Of a DNA stretch of 64,000 nt, positions 12,313 to 22,507 are shown piece by piece. The translations under genes and the position numbers were made by a program. The DNA lies in contig CM047431.1 of assembly GCA_026168455.1 (NCBI GenBank), positions 64,422,668-64,486,667 on the forward strand, given 5' to 3'. This DNA comes from Theocolax elegans. Taxonomy: Eukaryota; Arthropoda; Insecta; Hymenoptera; Cerocephalidae. Each line of letters opens with the position of its first letter. The first letter of the stretch is position 1. The notes beneath the pieces were generated by a model, which was not told the origin of the DNA, ran no database searches, and saw nothing but the letters and a program-made list of their open reading frames with translations.

Positions 12313-12325
12313 AAATTTAATATTT
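12313..12325. repeat. Target site duplication (left) of the I-like element
   Basis: AAATTTAATATTT here and again at 15,473-15,485 just after the poly(A) tail. The flanks joined together recreate one copy of the degenerate repeat seen at 15,486-16,970. Confidence 0.75.
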
Positions 12326-12542
12326 GGAGTCTCGTTCGAGCGTTTGAACAGTGAAGACGTGTTCTCTTATAGCTCTCTGTATTTATACAAAATTCCGGGA
12401 AAAGCGTGGTATATTCTATCAGTTTCTAGTAACAGTATCTATTTATGAGTGTATAAGTGCCTCTCATAATAAGTTTTTCCCAATTTTTTTTTCTTTTTTT
12501 TGCTGATGCGGTAACCCCGCATTGGCATCTGTGATCAGTGCG

Positions 12543-12644
12543 ATGGCCTCTGCTAGTGGAGGCTCTCCTCACCTCAACCATAATGTAAATAAATGTACGA
12601 GTGAACCATCAGCAGTATCAAACAGCAGTAACAAAGAAATATAG
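12543..12644 (+). pseudogene. Remnant ORF1 start of the I-like element
   Basis: ATG at 12,543, 33 codons then TAG. Ser/Asn-rich, no domain visible. Interpreted as the N-terminus of a gag-like ORF1 left by the internal deletion; the deletion joint lies between about 12,620 and 12,680. Confidence 0.5.
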
Positions 12645-12676
12645 CATGTAAGAAATGGGAAAAATCTAAGCTGTAG

Positions 12677-15372
12677 CACGATAACATTGAATATAAAAGA
12701 TTAAAAGCAATAGCTTACAGAAACTTTAAAACAAAAAAAAGAACTTATTATAAAGAATTTGCGAGTAATATTAACTTCCGTATTAATGAAAAATACGTTT
12801 GGGATACAGCAAGAATATTAAAAAATAAGTGGGTAAAAGTCACTCCTTCCCATATCCCAGAAAATCTGCAAAATGAAAATAAAGAAATTGTACTTAATAA
12901 AGTTTGTCCACCTTGGGTTCCTCGCAATCCCGACTGGATTCCTAAATGCTCTAAAAACGAATTCCTTGAGTCGGAATTTACCTTAGTAGAGTTTAACTTA
13001 GCCCTCGATTCGCATAACATTAAATCTGCCCCTGGCCCAGACGGGATTGACTATTATATTCTACAAAAACTATCTCTAAAGTATAAGCTTATATTATTAG
13101 ATATTTTCAACGAGATGTTCCGCTTCAGCTCTTTCCCAGATAGTTGGAAAAAATCGTATTTACATTTTATAACTAAATCTGATGGCGTTTCGTACAGACC
13201 TATTGCACTAACTTCAGCCGTGTGTAAATTATTTGAAAACATTATTAAAAATAAGCTACAATTGTGGATAGAGACCAATAATATTCTCCCTTCAAGCCAA
13301 AGCGGATTTCGCAAAGGGCAATCGTGCACAGATAATTTATTGAATCTCGCGATAAATGTACAGCACTCATTTAAACAAAAAAAAGAACTCTATGCAGTTT
13401 TTTTGGACATTTGCGGAGCATTCGACAATGTTCTCAGTGACGTATTACTTAAACTAGTCAAATTCATAAAATTTTTAACTTACGAAAGGCTCGTGCAGTC
13501 TTCTTTATCTAATGAGTACCGACTCGCACACAAGGGGGTACCGCAAGGGGGTGTTTTAAGTCCCCTTTTGTACATCATTTATGTATCGGATATACTAAAA
13601 TCTGTCCCAAAAAACATAATAGTTTCACAGTTCGCGGACGACATAGCTTTATACTGTAAAAATAAAAACTCGCTACAAAAAATATTGTATAAAATAAATA
13701 AAAAACTAGTTAAACTAGAACTTGAACTTGCTCTACAAAAGACAATATTAATCAATTTCAATAATAAGAATATTCCTGCTGGAGAAACGGAAATTAAAAT
13801 AAATGATGATTATACAATTTATTCCAGTGATACCGTTCGTTTTTTGGGACTGATTTTCGATCAAAAACTTAATTTTAACTTACAAATTAACAAGACTATA
13901 AACAAGTGTCATCGAGCGCTCAATATTCTCAGATATTTATGTGGTACATGGTGGGGCGCCGACCCTGGTACGCTAATTATATTTTACAAAAGTTATATAA
14001 GACCAATTATTGAATATGGGAGTCTTGTCTTTTTCCCATCAAACAAAAATATGAAGCGCAAACTCGAGCAAATACAATACACAGCGATACGCTTAGCTTG
14101 CGGCTACAGGAAAACAACCCCTGTAAATATACTTTTGGCCGAGTCCACTCTCCCGCTTATTAGCGATAGATCCAAATTTTTATGTTACTCATATTTAACA
14201 AAAATTCTTAGCAATACAAACCTACTAATTAGCAAAACTGTCAACAACTATTACGCCAGAGTTATGTCCAAAAGCAAAAAGAAACGTAAAAAATTATTTG
14301 AAATCTGTATAATTGAAATTAAAAAAATGAATTTACCTTTCTTAAAACAAGCAGCCTACAATATATACAACTATGATTATAAAGTAATTACAACTTCAAT
14401 TCCTATTGACAAAAAAACAGGATATCTACTTAAGCAAGCTAAGAATCCTAATGAAAAACTCTCAGAAATTTTAGGTGTTAGCAACTATATAGATGTATAT
14501 ACCGACGGAAGTATAGAACATAATACTAATCAAGCTGCTTTTTCCTGTTATTGTCCTAAACTAAAGATAACTATCCAAAAAAGTATAAATTCATTTGCAA
14601 CTATCTTTACGGCCGAATGCTTGGTATAAACAGCGCTATGGACATAGCTCTGGATAACGCTCAATGTAATATATATATACTTTCGGACTCTCTAAGCGTG
14701 CTAAACAGCCTTCATAATTGTAAATTTGATATTCGACTAAATCCTTATATTCTACAGATCAAAGAAAAATACCTAGAATATATGCATAAAAAAAGCGATA
14801 CAAATAATATCAAGTTCATCTGGCTGCCTTCCCATTGCGGGCTCAATGGTAATGAGCAGGTCGACAAAGCCGCGAAGAGCGCTAGAGGAAACATGGAACT
14901 TTACGACGTAGTAGACATCCCATTTACCTGTCTAAGACAATTTTTTAAAAACCAAATGTTTATCAATACTTCACAACATATAGTGAATTTACGCCTTACT
15001 AAAGGGAAAGAATACTTTAATTATTACTATTCTAATCGTAAAGTTCCATGGTTTCAAAAACATAAAATTTCTCGCAAGCTCATAGTATTTGTCAATAGAT
15101 GTAGATCGAACCACTACAACCTAGGGGCTTCGTTAGCGAGAGTAGGTATTCTTGACGATCAGAAATGTATATGTAAACAAGCAGATCAAGACCTTGATCA
15201 CCTCGTGTGGCAATGCCCCCTCTACGACTCACACCGCAGCGTACTTACAAAAGGCCTTATCAAATTAAAATACCAGCTTCCCATGAAAATTTCCCTTGTT
15301 CTAAGTAAACCAGATATATATGCGTGCCAATTAGTTCTCGATTTTGTTAACAATTGTAACTTTCAAATTTAA
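12677..15372 (+). pseudogene. I-like ORF2 remnant (reverse transcriptase and RNase H), copy 1
   Basis: Open from just after a TAG at 12,674-12,676. RT motifs in order: SAPGPDGIDYYIL, YRPIALTSAVCKLFE, GFRKGQSCTD, VFLDICGAFDNV (motif A), KGVPQGGVLSPLLYI (motif B), QFADDIALY (catalytic F/YADD). RNase H follows: YTDGS, FTAEC, ILSDS, then WLPSHCGLNGNEQVDKAAK, supplying the four acidic residues. A C-terminal CICKQ..HLVWQC motif is typical of these ORF2 proteins. One frameshift at about 14,625 separates FTAEC from the rest of RNase H and is present in both copies. There is no endonuclease and no clear start codon, so the protein is not expected to be made as read. Confidence 0.85.
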
Positions 15373-15485
15373 AAAATAATAATAATAATAATAATAATGT
15401 ATTTATGTAATTATATGCTATATAGCAAATAAATATTTTGTAAGATTTAAATGCTTCAATAAAAAAAAAAAAAAATTTAATATTT

Positions 15486-16975
15486 CTTTTTGGTGTTTAT
15501 TACTAGCTTACTGTAGAAAACCACTATCTTTACTTTCATGAAGAATAACATTGAAAAATATTTATAATTAAAGGGCACAAAATTAAGAATACCTGCAAGT
15601 GTCACTCGAGTCTGACAGTTATTTCTATAACCATTAATAAATCACTTAAATATAGAAATATTTAATATTTCTTTGATGTTTATTAGTAGTTTGTAATAAA
15701 AACTTCTATCATTATATGCATGCATAATATTAATGAAAAACATTTGAAACTAACTACTAAACTAGTACACAAATGTATACTAATTAAAGAATACATACAA
15801 ATGTATACAAATATTTTACAAAGTTTACTTGCATCAGTCGTCATATAAGAATTATTATACTGGATAAGTTTATTTAAAATTACATTTAATATTTCTTTGT
15901 TGTTTATTAGTAGCTTACTGTAGACAACTTCGTTCTATACTTTCATGAAAATAGCAATGAATAACATTTATAATTAACAAAACTAAGAATACCTGCAAGT
16001 GTCACTCGAGTCTGACAGTTATTTCTATAACCATTACTAAAGTAGTTAAATATATAGGAATATTGAATATTGAAATATTTGTTCTAAAAGTTCGGTTAAT
16101 ATTTTTTTTATTTTTAAAAAATAATGAAGAATAAATTTTATACAAGAGTATACTAATGAAAGAATACATATAAATGCCGTTACACATTCTGAATTATTTT
16201 ACAGAGTTTACTTGAATCAGTGAATCGTATAAGAATTATTATATTGGATAAGTTTATATAAAATAAATTTAATAATTCTTTGATTTTTATTCGTAGCTTT
16301 ATAATAGAAAACTTTTACCTTTTCTTGCATGAAGATTAACAATAAAAAATATCTATAACTAAATAATTCAAAATTAAGATTACATGTAACTGTCTAGAGT
16401 TTGACTGTTATCTTATAAATATTACTGTTAACTTAAACATAGACGTAGTATAAACTTTGAATATTTTTTTTACAAGTTACATATTTCAATAATTAAAAAG
16501 AAAAACTTATTTTACAAGAATATACTAATTGAATTACTTTTTAACAAGAGCATAGTGTATATATATGAGTATATGTAAAATATTACTCACTCAGAGCTAT
16601 TAATTATTGCTATTAATTAGTTTTATAATTTAGAGCACATTCAAATTGAATTAAAATTATTTGTTTTCCAGATCTGTTTTGTCCTTGGAGGAAGAATATT
16701 ATTTGTATTTGAAAAAATACTGAAAATTAACATGTAATTGAGTTCGATTTGATGCCTGAAAAGAAAAGAATTATTATATTGGATAAGTTTATATAAAATA
16801 AATTTAATATTTCTTTCATGTTTATTAGTAGTATATCATAGAAACTTCTATCTTTATATGCATGAAGAATAACAATGAAAAACATTTATAACTAAAGGTT
16901 ACAAAACTAAGAATACATGAAAGTATCACACGAGTATCGCTGCAAGTATACTTATGTAATTCGTATTATTGTTGG
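15486..16975. repeat. Degenerate AT-rich repeat array, copy 1
   Basis: Words such as TTTAATATTTCTTTG..TTTATTAGTAGCTTACTGTAG recur at about 15,496, 15,676, 15,900, 16,286 and 16,818. GTGTCACTCGAGTCTGACAG recurs at about 15,599 and 16,000. Spacing is irregular (180-530 bp), suggesting units with internal deletions. The I-like element is inserted in one unit. No gene is visible. Confidence 0.7.
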
Positions 16976-17440
16976 CGTAACCGATACAACCCGATAGGCC
17001 GTCTGCCCCTTACATGCGTCGAACCTCGTAAAACCTTATAAAGACGTCAAACATTCGAAAACCGGATACATGCCTATTTGTTATAAATAATAAATACGGA
17101 ATTTCCTGGTAGAATCTGAGTAGCGATTTGATTAAAATTTGTTATTACTGGCGCAGCCGGTAGTAACGGATAGGTCGTATGCCCAATACATGCGTCGATC
17201 CTCGTAAAACCTTACAAAAGATCTGTAATGGTTGCTTTAAAATTATGGAATTTAACGGTAGACACCGATAGCTGTTAGTGAACAATATAGTGAAAAGCCT
17301 TATAGAACCTTATTAATTCAATGCACACGAAGACGTCAAATATTCGAAAACCGGGTACATGACTATTTGTTATAAATAATAAATACGGAATTGCCTGGCA
17401 GAACGGGATTAACAATTTGATTAAGATTGTTTTTATGGAT
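16975..17440 (-). repeat. 290 bp repeat units, inverted relative to 11,515-12,050, copy 1
   Basis: CCGGATACATGCCTATTTGT (about 17,062) and CCGGGTACATGACTATTTGT (about 17,351) are diverged reverse complements of the 11,521 and 11,811 units, with the same 290 bp period. With the left pair they form inverted repeats around 12,050-16,975. Confidence 0.72.
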
Positions 17441-18113
17441 GTCTCAGCTCATACGATCCGGTAAACGAACCGCCCATTTATTTTGTTGATCATCATTTGT
17501 ACTATAAAATGTATTTTTCTTTTGTGAGTTTTATCTTATAAAATACTATAGGCATTTATTGTATAGTATGGTATGAGGTTTTTGCACCTGGAATACCTTA
17601 AAGACTCGAATTATAAACCTACTATTAGAAAGCAAAAAAAGACACAAACATATACAGTAATTCTAAACTCGAACTATCAATAAATTTTTTATAATTGTAT
17701 ACTAGAAACACATTAATAGGAAAAAATATTAATAGAATTAGTACAGCGCGCGGATCGCCTTTTCATCAAGTCATCCGCTTGCGCGCTGGCGGTGATACCG
17801 AAACTTTTATTATGACGGTCTCTTGTTTTTCCTCAAAGTTCGGGTATTTTGTAAACAATTTATTAATTTTTATATAATACTATAATATTCACCATTCGCG
17901 AGGAAAATATTAAACACGAGATTCTTATGTATATTCGTCGTACGCTGAGCGTCAGATCGGTATGCCGCTTCTTCCAAATAAGAAAGAGTGTTGTAACAAA
18001 AGTTTTGACATGCGTTTCGTCTGCTGACGGGCATCGTATCACCGTCAGCGCGCGATAGTAGTAAGGGTACCTTATAGCGCGCCGACATGGGCGTGGCCTA
18101 ACAACAATGGTGT
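17441..18113. other. AT-rich spacer with a short inverted repeat, copy 1
   Basis: No gene seen. GCGCGCTGGCGGTGATAC (about 17,780-17,797) has an imperfect reverse complement, GTATCACCGTCAGCGCGC, at about 18,037-18,054. This may mark a small inverted-repeat element of about 280 bp. Confidence 0.45.
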
Positions 18114-18232
18114 CTGGCGCGAACAATGGGAACAATGGGATTGTCTAGCGCGAACAATGGGAACAATGGGAACAATGGGGAACAATGGGGTTGTCTAGCA
18201 CGTACAATGGGGTTGTCTAGCGTAGACAATGG
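18114..18232 (+). repeat. AACAATGGG minisatellite, copy 1
   Basis: The 9-10 base word AACAATGGG(G) is repeated about ten times, interleaved with GTTGTCTAGCGCG-like linkers. No coding sense. Confidence 0.85.
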
Positions 18233-18239
18233 GGTGTCT

Positions 18240-18850
18240 ACCCCGGTGGTGACGTCACGGTGGGGGCCCGCGCGTGCCAGAGAGGGAGTGAGAGGGAAAG
18301 CTTCGCTCTCTCTCTCTCTCTCTCCCTCTCGTACTTATGTATAGGTAGGGTGGAACGTACTCTGTGACGTCACAGCGGGCCCCGTCGGAGTACATGGGTG
18401 CGAGAGAGAGAGGTAGAGGGAGTGCGCGCGCAGTGCGTCTCTCTCGTGCTGAGGTTGCTCCGGCGTCATAGACGCCCCGATGCAGTGCGTGGGTGTGAGA
18501 GAGAAAGGTAGAGGGAGTGCGCGCGCAGTGCGTCTCTCTCTCGTACTGAGAGTGTTCTGACGTTACAGCGGGGCCGGAGGCCCGCGCGTGTATGTGTGAG
18601 AGAGAGAGCAAGAGGGGTTGCGCGCGCAGTGCGTCTCTTGCAGTAAGAAGAGTGACGCATGTAAGAGAGAGAGAGAGAGAGAGAGCACTACTGCGCGTAC
18701 CCACGCTCTCTTCCTCTACCTCTCTCTCTCGCACACACGCAGAGATACTGATGATGCGCTAGGGTATTCTGACGCCGTGTTATAATAGCTGACCCAGAGC
18801 GTCTATGTTGGTGTGAGAGAGAGAGAGAGAGAGTGTGTGTATACAGTATG
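18240..18850 (+). repeat. GA- and GC-rich minisatellite (~97-101 bp period), copy 1
   Basis: GCGCGCGCAGTGCGTCTCT recurs at about 18,423, 18,519 and 18,619 with (GA)n blocks and TGACGTCACAGCGGG-like words between. Reading frames through it are low-complexity shadows. Confidence 0.85.
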
Positions 18851-18970
18851 CGTATAGACTTATATTTAGCATGGTACGAATGGGAGTTGGAGGTGAGAGG
18901 GTTAAATAATTAAATGTACGTAATTTGTAGATAAATTCCCAGATGTTTATTCAAGTATTATAATATAAAA

Positions 18971-19930
18971 TTGTGCATTTGTTATAATTTAGAGTATTAT
19001 AAATTCTATTTTAAAAATAAACTTGCTTCGAAAGGTTGAAAATTGTAGTTTTCGGTAAAACTGTGAAAATAGAAAATATTCTCTCACAAGTGTGTCGAAC
19101 GATATTATTCGATATCGCACACTGTATAGAAAATAAATTATATAACTTCTGTTTATATGTAATAGTAATGTAAAAAGTTAAAAACATATGCAAACTGGAT
19201 GGTAGTTTTGAATCACTCTGTATCATCACACATAGGCTGACATATACACATTCACTCACCCACACCAACTCTCACACCCCAACATCTACCTATACCCGCC
19301 CCCATCTACACCCCCAACATCCAACCATCCACACCTACCCTCACACATCCACATCAACCCATACACACATTTACACCTACCTGCACCCAGCCTCACATAC
19401 CTGCATCCACTTCCAAATCCACATACATATACCTATCCATCATCATGCACTCAAGTTTCACGTTTCACATTCACATTCACCCACGCACGTGTCAAAATTT
19501 AGATTTTAAATCTGTATTTGCCTGCAATTCGGGTCAGTCATCCTCTGTATATATAAATCCTAGAAAGTATACATCCAGGGTAACAAACACATGATCACCC
19601 TTTATATTCAAATTTTGTCTGTAGCGGGTATTTTTGAATAATGCTGCGTCTCACACACATGCTCACACACCCATATCCAACCATCCACACCTTTTTACAC
19701 GCACCCACCACACACACTTACCCCTACTCACCGAACGCCATGCACTCACATTTCACGTTTCACATGCATATCCACCCACACGCACATGCTGGTTTTAACA
19801 TTTAGAATTCAAATGTGTAGTAGCCTGCAATTCGGGTCCGTTGTCCCCTGTATATAGAAATCCCGTAACATATATATATATATATGTGTGTATATATATA
19901 CAGTGCCGGAAATTTGAGGATTTTCAATTT
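18971..19930. repeat. CA-rich low-complexity DNA with a ~300 bp doublet
   Basis: Long ACACCTACCC/CACACACCC stretches. The pair TTTCACGTTTCACAT..GCCTGCAATTCGGGTC occurs at about 19,455-19,535 and 19,755-19,840. A TA/TG microsatellite lies at 19,868-19,900. No gene seen. Confidence 0.65.
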
Positions 19931-20049
19931 ATTAAATATATTGAAGAATATGCAATATATATACGGTTTTTTAAAATATTGGTTGTATATTAATAAATAT
20001 TAACTTATATTTTATAATAGGCATTAAATAATTTAAATATTGCAAATAA

Positions 20050-20380
20050 TCTGTAGTTTGACACTTTGAGGATGTTTAAAATACGAAAATGGAATTTTGA
20101 AGATTTATATAATATGAAAATGGAACTTTGAAGGTTTATATTTTATAAAAGCGGAATTTTGAAGATTTATATTTTAATAAAAGCGGAGTTTTGACGATTT
20201 TTATAATATGAAAGTGGAATTTTGAAGATTTATATTTTATAAAAGCGGAATTTTGAAGAGTTTTATATTTAAATGGAATTTTGAAGATTTATATTATACG
20301 AAAGCAGAATTTTAAAGATTGACATAATATGAAAACGGAGTATTGAAGATTTACATAATGTGAAAAAGGAGTTTTGGGGA
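20050..20380 (+). repeat. Short tandem repeat array (~40-45 bp units)
   Basis: Units resembling GCGGAATTTTGAAGATTTAT plus ATTTTATAAAA are repeated about eight times with drift. No coding sense. Confidence 0.75.
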
Positions 20381-20779
20381 TCTAGAATTATTAAACTGAA
20401 ACATTAAAAATTTTGAACATTTGATTATTTGTTGAAATTACATTAATAAAACTTTAGTTATTTTTTGTAATTAACATAAAATAATTTAAATTTAGCAAAT
20501 ATACTGTGGTTGGGCATATTGACTATCTATAATATCTGAAAATGCTAATTCTTACAACGTCAGCGGGAGGTGTGAAACATTCGATTTTGGTGTTAAAACA
20601 CTTCGATTTTGCACCAAGTATACGTAAAGTTTTACTTTACGCACGTTTTTTAATGCGTAAAGTTGCACTTTATATAAATGTAGATTTCATTTTGATTTTT
20701 ATGAAAACAATTTGGTGCCTTTATTTGCGTCTGTCAACCTTAGATACAATTCTAATTACGTAAATCGTTTATTTAACTA

Positions 20780-22000
20780 GTCAAATATGCCGTTTGCCCT
20801 ATTCTAATTCAGCTTGAAAATCAAAGCTGCTTATAAAAAAAGTGTGGTATCTTCCTTTTCCGGTTCTCAACGATAGATAGCATTCAAACTTATCCGGTTA
20901 CTTAATTCATGGAAAATGTTATTTGGGCTATTGCAATTCAGACTCATCAATTTAGTTCATTGAAAGACTAAATTTTGACGGCTTAGGTAAGACACTTGTT
21001 AATTTTTGGTACGAGATCATACAGTCGAGTCTGCTTGTATATCCCAGAGAACTATAGCTATTTTTAACAATTTGTTGCATTTTTTTTTACGATTCTCCAC
21101 GCTAAATGCCATCCCAATGAGCAAAGACACTTTACTTAATTGGTGAGAAATACTGTTCGGCCTATTCTAAGACTGTCTCATCGATTTAGTTCAATAAAGG
21201 ATTAAGTTTGAAGGCTTAGGTAAGATACATGTTAATTTTTAGTATGAGATCATATAGTCGAGTATGTTCGTATATCCCAGAGAAACATAGCTGTTTCTAA
21301 AAAAATTATTACATTCCCCTTGCGTTTCTCTACGATAGATACCATCCTAATGAGCTAAGAACCATTACTTAATTCGTGCGAAATGCTGTTCGTCCTATTC
21401 TTAGACTGTCTCATCGATTTACTTCATTGAAAGATTCAATTTTGAAGTCCTAGGTAAGAAACATGTTAATTTTTGGTATGAGATCATACATTCGAGTCTG
21501 CTTAGATAAACCATAAAACCATAGCTATTTATAAAAAAAATTGTTACATTCCTTTGGCGATTTTCCACGCTAGATGCCATCCTAATGAGCTAAGAATCTT
21601 TGCTTAATTGGGGAGAAATGCTGTTCGGCCTACTCTAAGTCTGTCTCATCGATTTAGTTCGTTGAAAGATTAAATTTTGAGGGCTTAGGTCTTAATTAGA
21701 TGTTAAATGAGGAATATTACACAAACGTTAATCTTTAGGGTGAGATCACAGAGTAGAGTTTGCTTGTATAAAGCGGAGAATCACAGCTGCTTATAAAAAC
21801 AGTTGGTACCTTTTATTTTCGCCTCTCAACGCTAGATACGATCCTAATTGCATAAAACCATTTACTTAATTGGTGAAAAATGCTGTTCGGCTTACTCTAG
21901 TTCTGGCTCATTGATTTAGTTCATTAAAAGATAAAATTTTTGATGGTAGGTAAGACACATATGTTAAACTTTGGAATGATATCGCAGAGTCGAGCCTCCT
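20780..22000 (+). repeat. 234 bp satellite array, about five units
   Basis: CTGTCTCATCGATTTAGTTC and variants occur at about 20,939, 21,173, 21,406, 21,641 and 21,903, giving periods of 234, 233, 235 and 262. The units share GTATGAGATCATACAGTCGAG and CGCTAGATGCCATCCTAATG. Divergence among units is considerable. Confidence 0.85.
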
Positions 22001-22034
22001 AAATTGGAGCGTAATAACATTCCACACAGTTATT

Positions 22035-22300
22035 TTTAATAATTTATTAGATCTTTGTTTATATTGAAATTGTGAAAAACTTGAAAATTATTATGTAATT
22101 ATAGCGTATCTTTATTTACAATGAAATTGCAAAAAACTTAAAAATAATTTTGTCATTATCGCATAAACCTTCATTTACAATGAAATTGTAAAAAAACTTA
22201 TAACTGATTATATAATTATAGCATATATCTGCATTTACAATCACATTGCAAAAAACTGAAAGTATTATATAATTAAAGCATAAATTATACGTGTCAATTA
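22035..22300 (+). repeat. ~75 bp tandem repeat, about four units
   Basis: ATTTACAATGAAATTGCAAA recurs with slight changes next to AATTATAGCATA-like words, just beyond the 3' end of the minus-strand recombinase-like gene. Confidence 0.7.
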
Positions 22301-22507
22301 TACGCATGAACTGAACAATTTATAAAAAAACAATTTATTAAAAGCTTAATAATAAGGAACGCGTCATGAACATTATTTAGATATCTGAGTTTTACGTATC
22401 GACTTTGTTACGTAACATTTTTTGATAGTTTGAGAAATTTTAATTGATTTTAATAAAATAGTATACGTGAATATTATTACAACTTTTATAATCTCGAATT
22501 TTAGAAA

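Larger units (their letters stand above)
12326..15472 (+). mobile_element. Internally deleted I-like non-LTR retrotransposon, copy 1
   Basis: Bounded by 13 bp direct repeats and ending in AATAAA plus a poly(A) tail (15,460-15,472), preceded by a (TAA)n tract at 15,374-15,398. The 5' UTR starts GGAGTCTCGTTCGAGCG. A short ORF1 start (12,543-12,644, MASASGGSPHLN) stops after 33 codons and is followed almost directly by the endonuclease-to-RT linker. The rest of ORF1 and the whole endonuclease domain are therefore missing although the 5' end is present: an internal deletion rather than the usual 5' truncation. RNase H presence and the TAA-rich tail favour the I clade. Confidence 0.78.
1..18970. 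repeat. Tandem segmental duplication, copy 1 (partial)
   Basis: Sequence up to about 18,970 recurs in the same order and orientation further right, offset about 30,807-30,809 bases for everything right of the LOA element (for example exon 6340-6519 matches 37149-37328). Position 1 matches 26,490, so the left part has a smaller offset because copy 2 of the LOA element is about 4.3 kb longer. Identity ends at the shared bases TATAAAA (18,964-18,970 and 49,771-49,777), after which the flanks differ. The left boundary lies outside the window. Confidence 0.93.

Noticed and set aside
18255..18734. 159-residue minus-strand ORF
   Set aside because: A shadow of the (GA)n and GC-rich minisatellite; Ser/Leu/Arg repeats only, duplicated at 49,064-49,543 by the segmental copy.
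20780..22000. CRISPR-like or regulatory array
   Set aside because: Eukaryotic context, 234 bp diverged units without constant-length spacers; an ordinary satellite.
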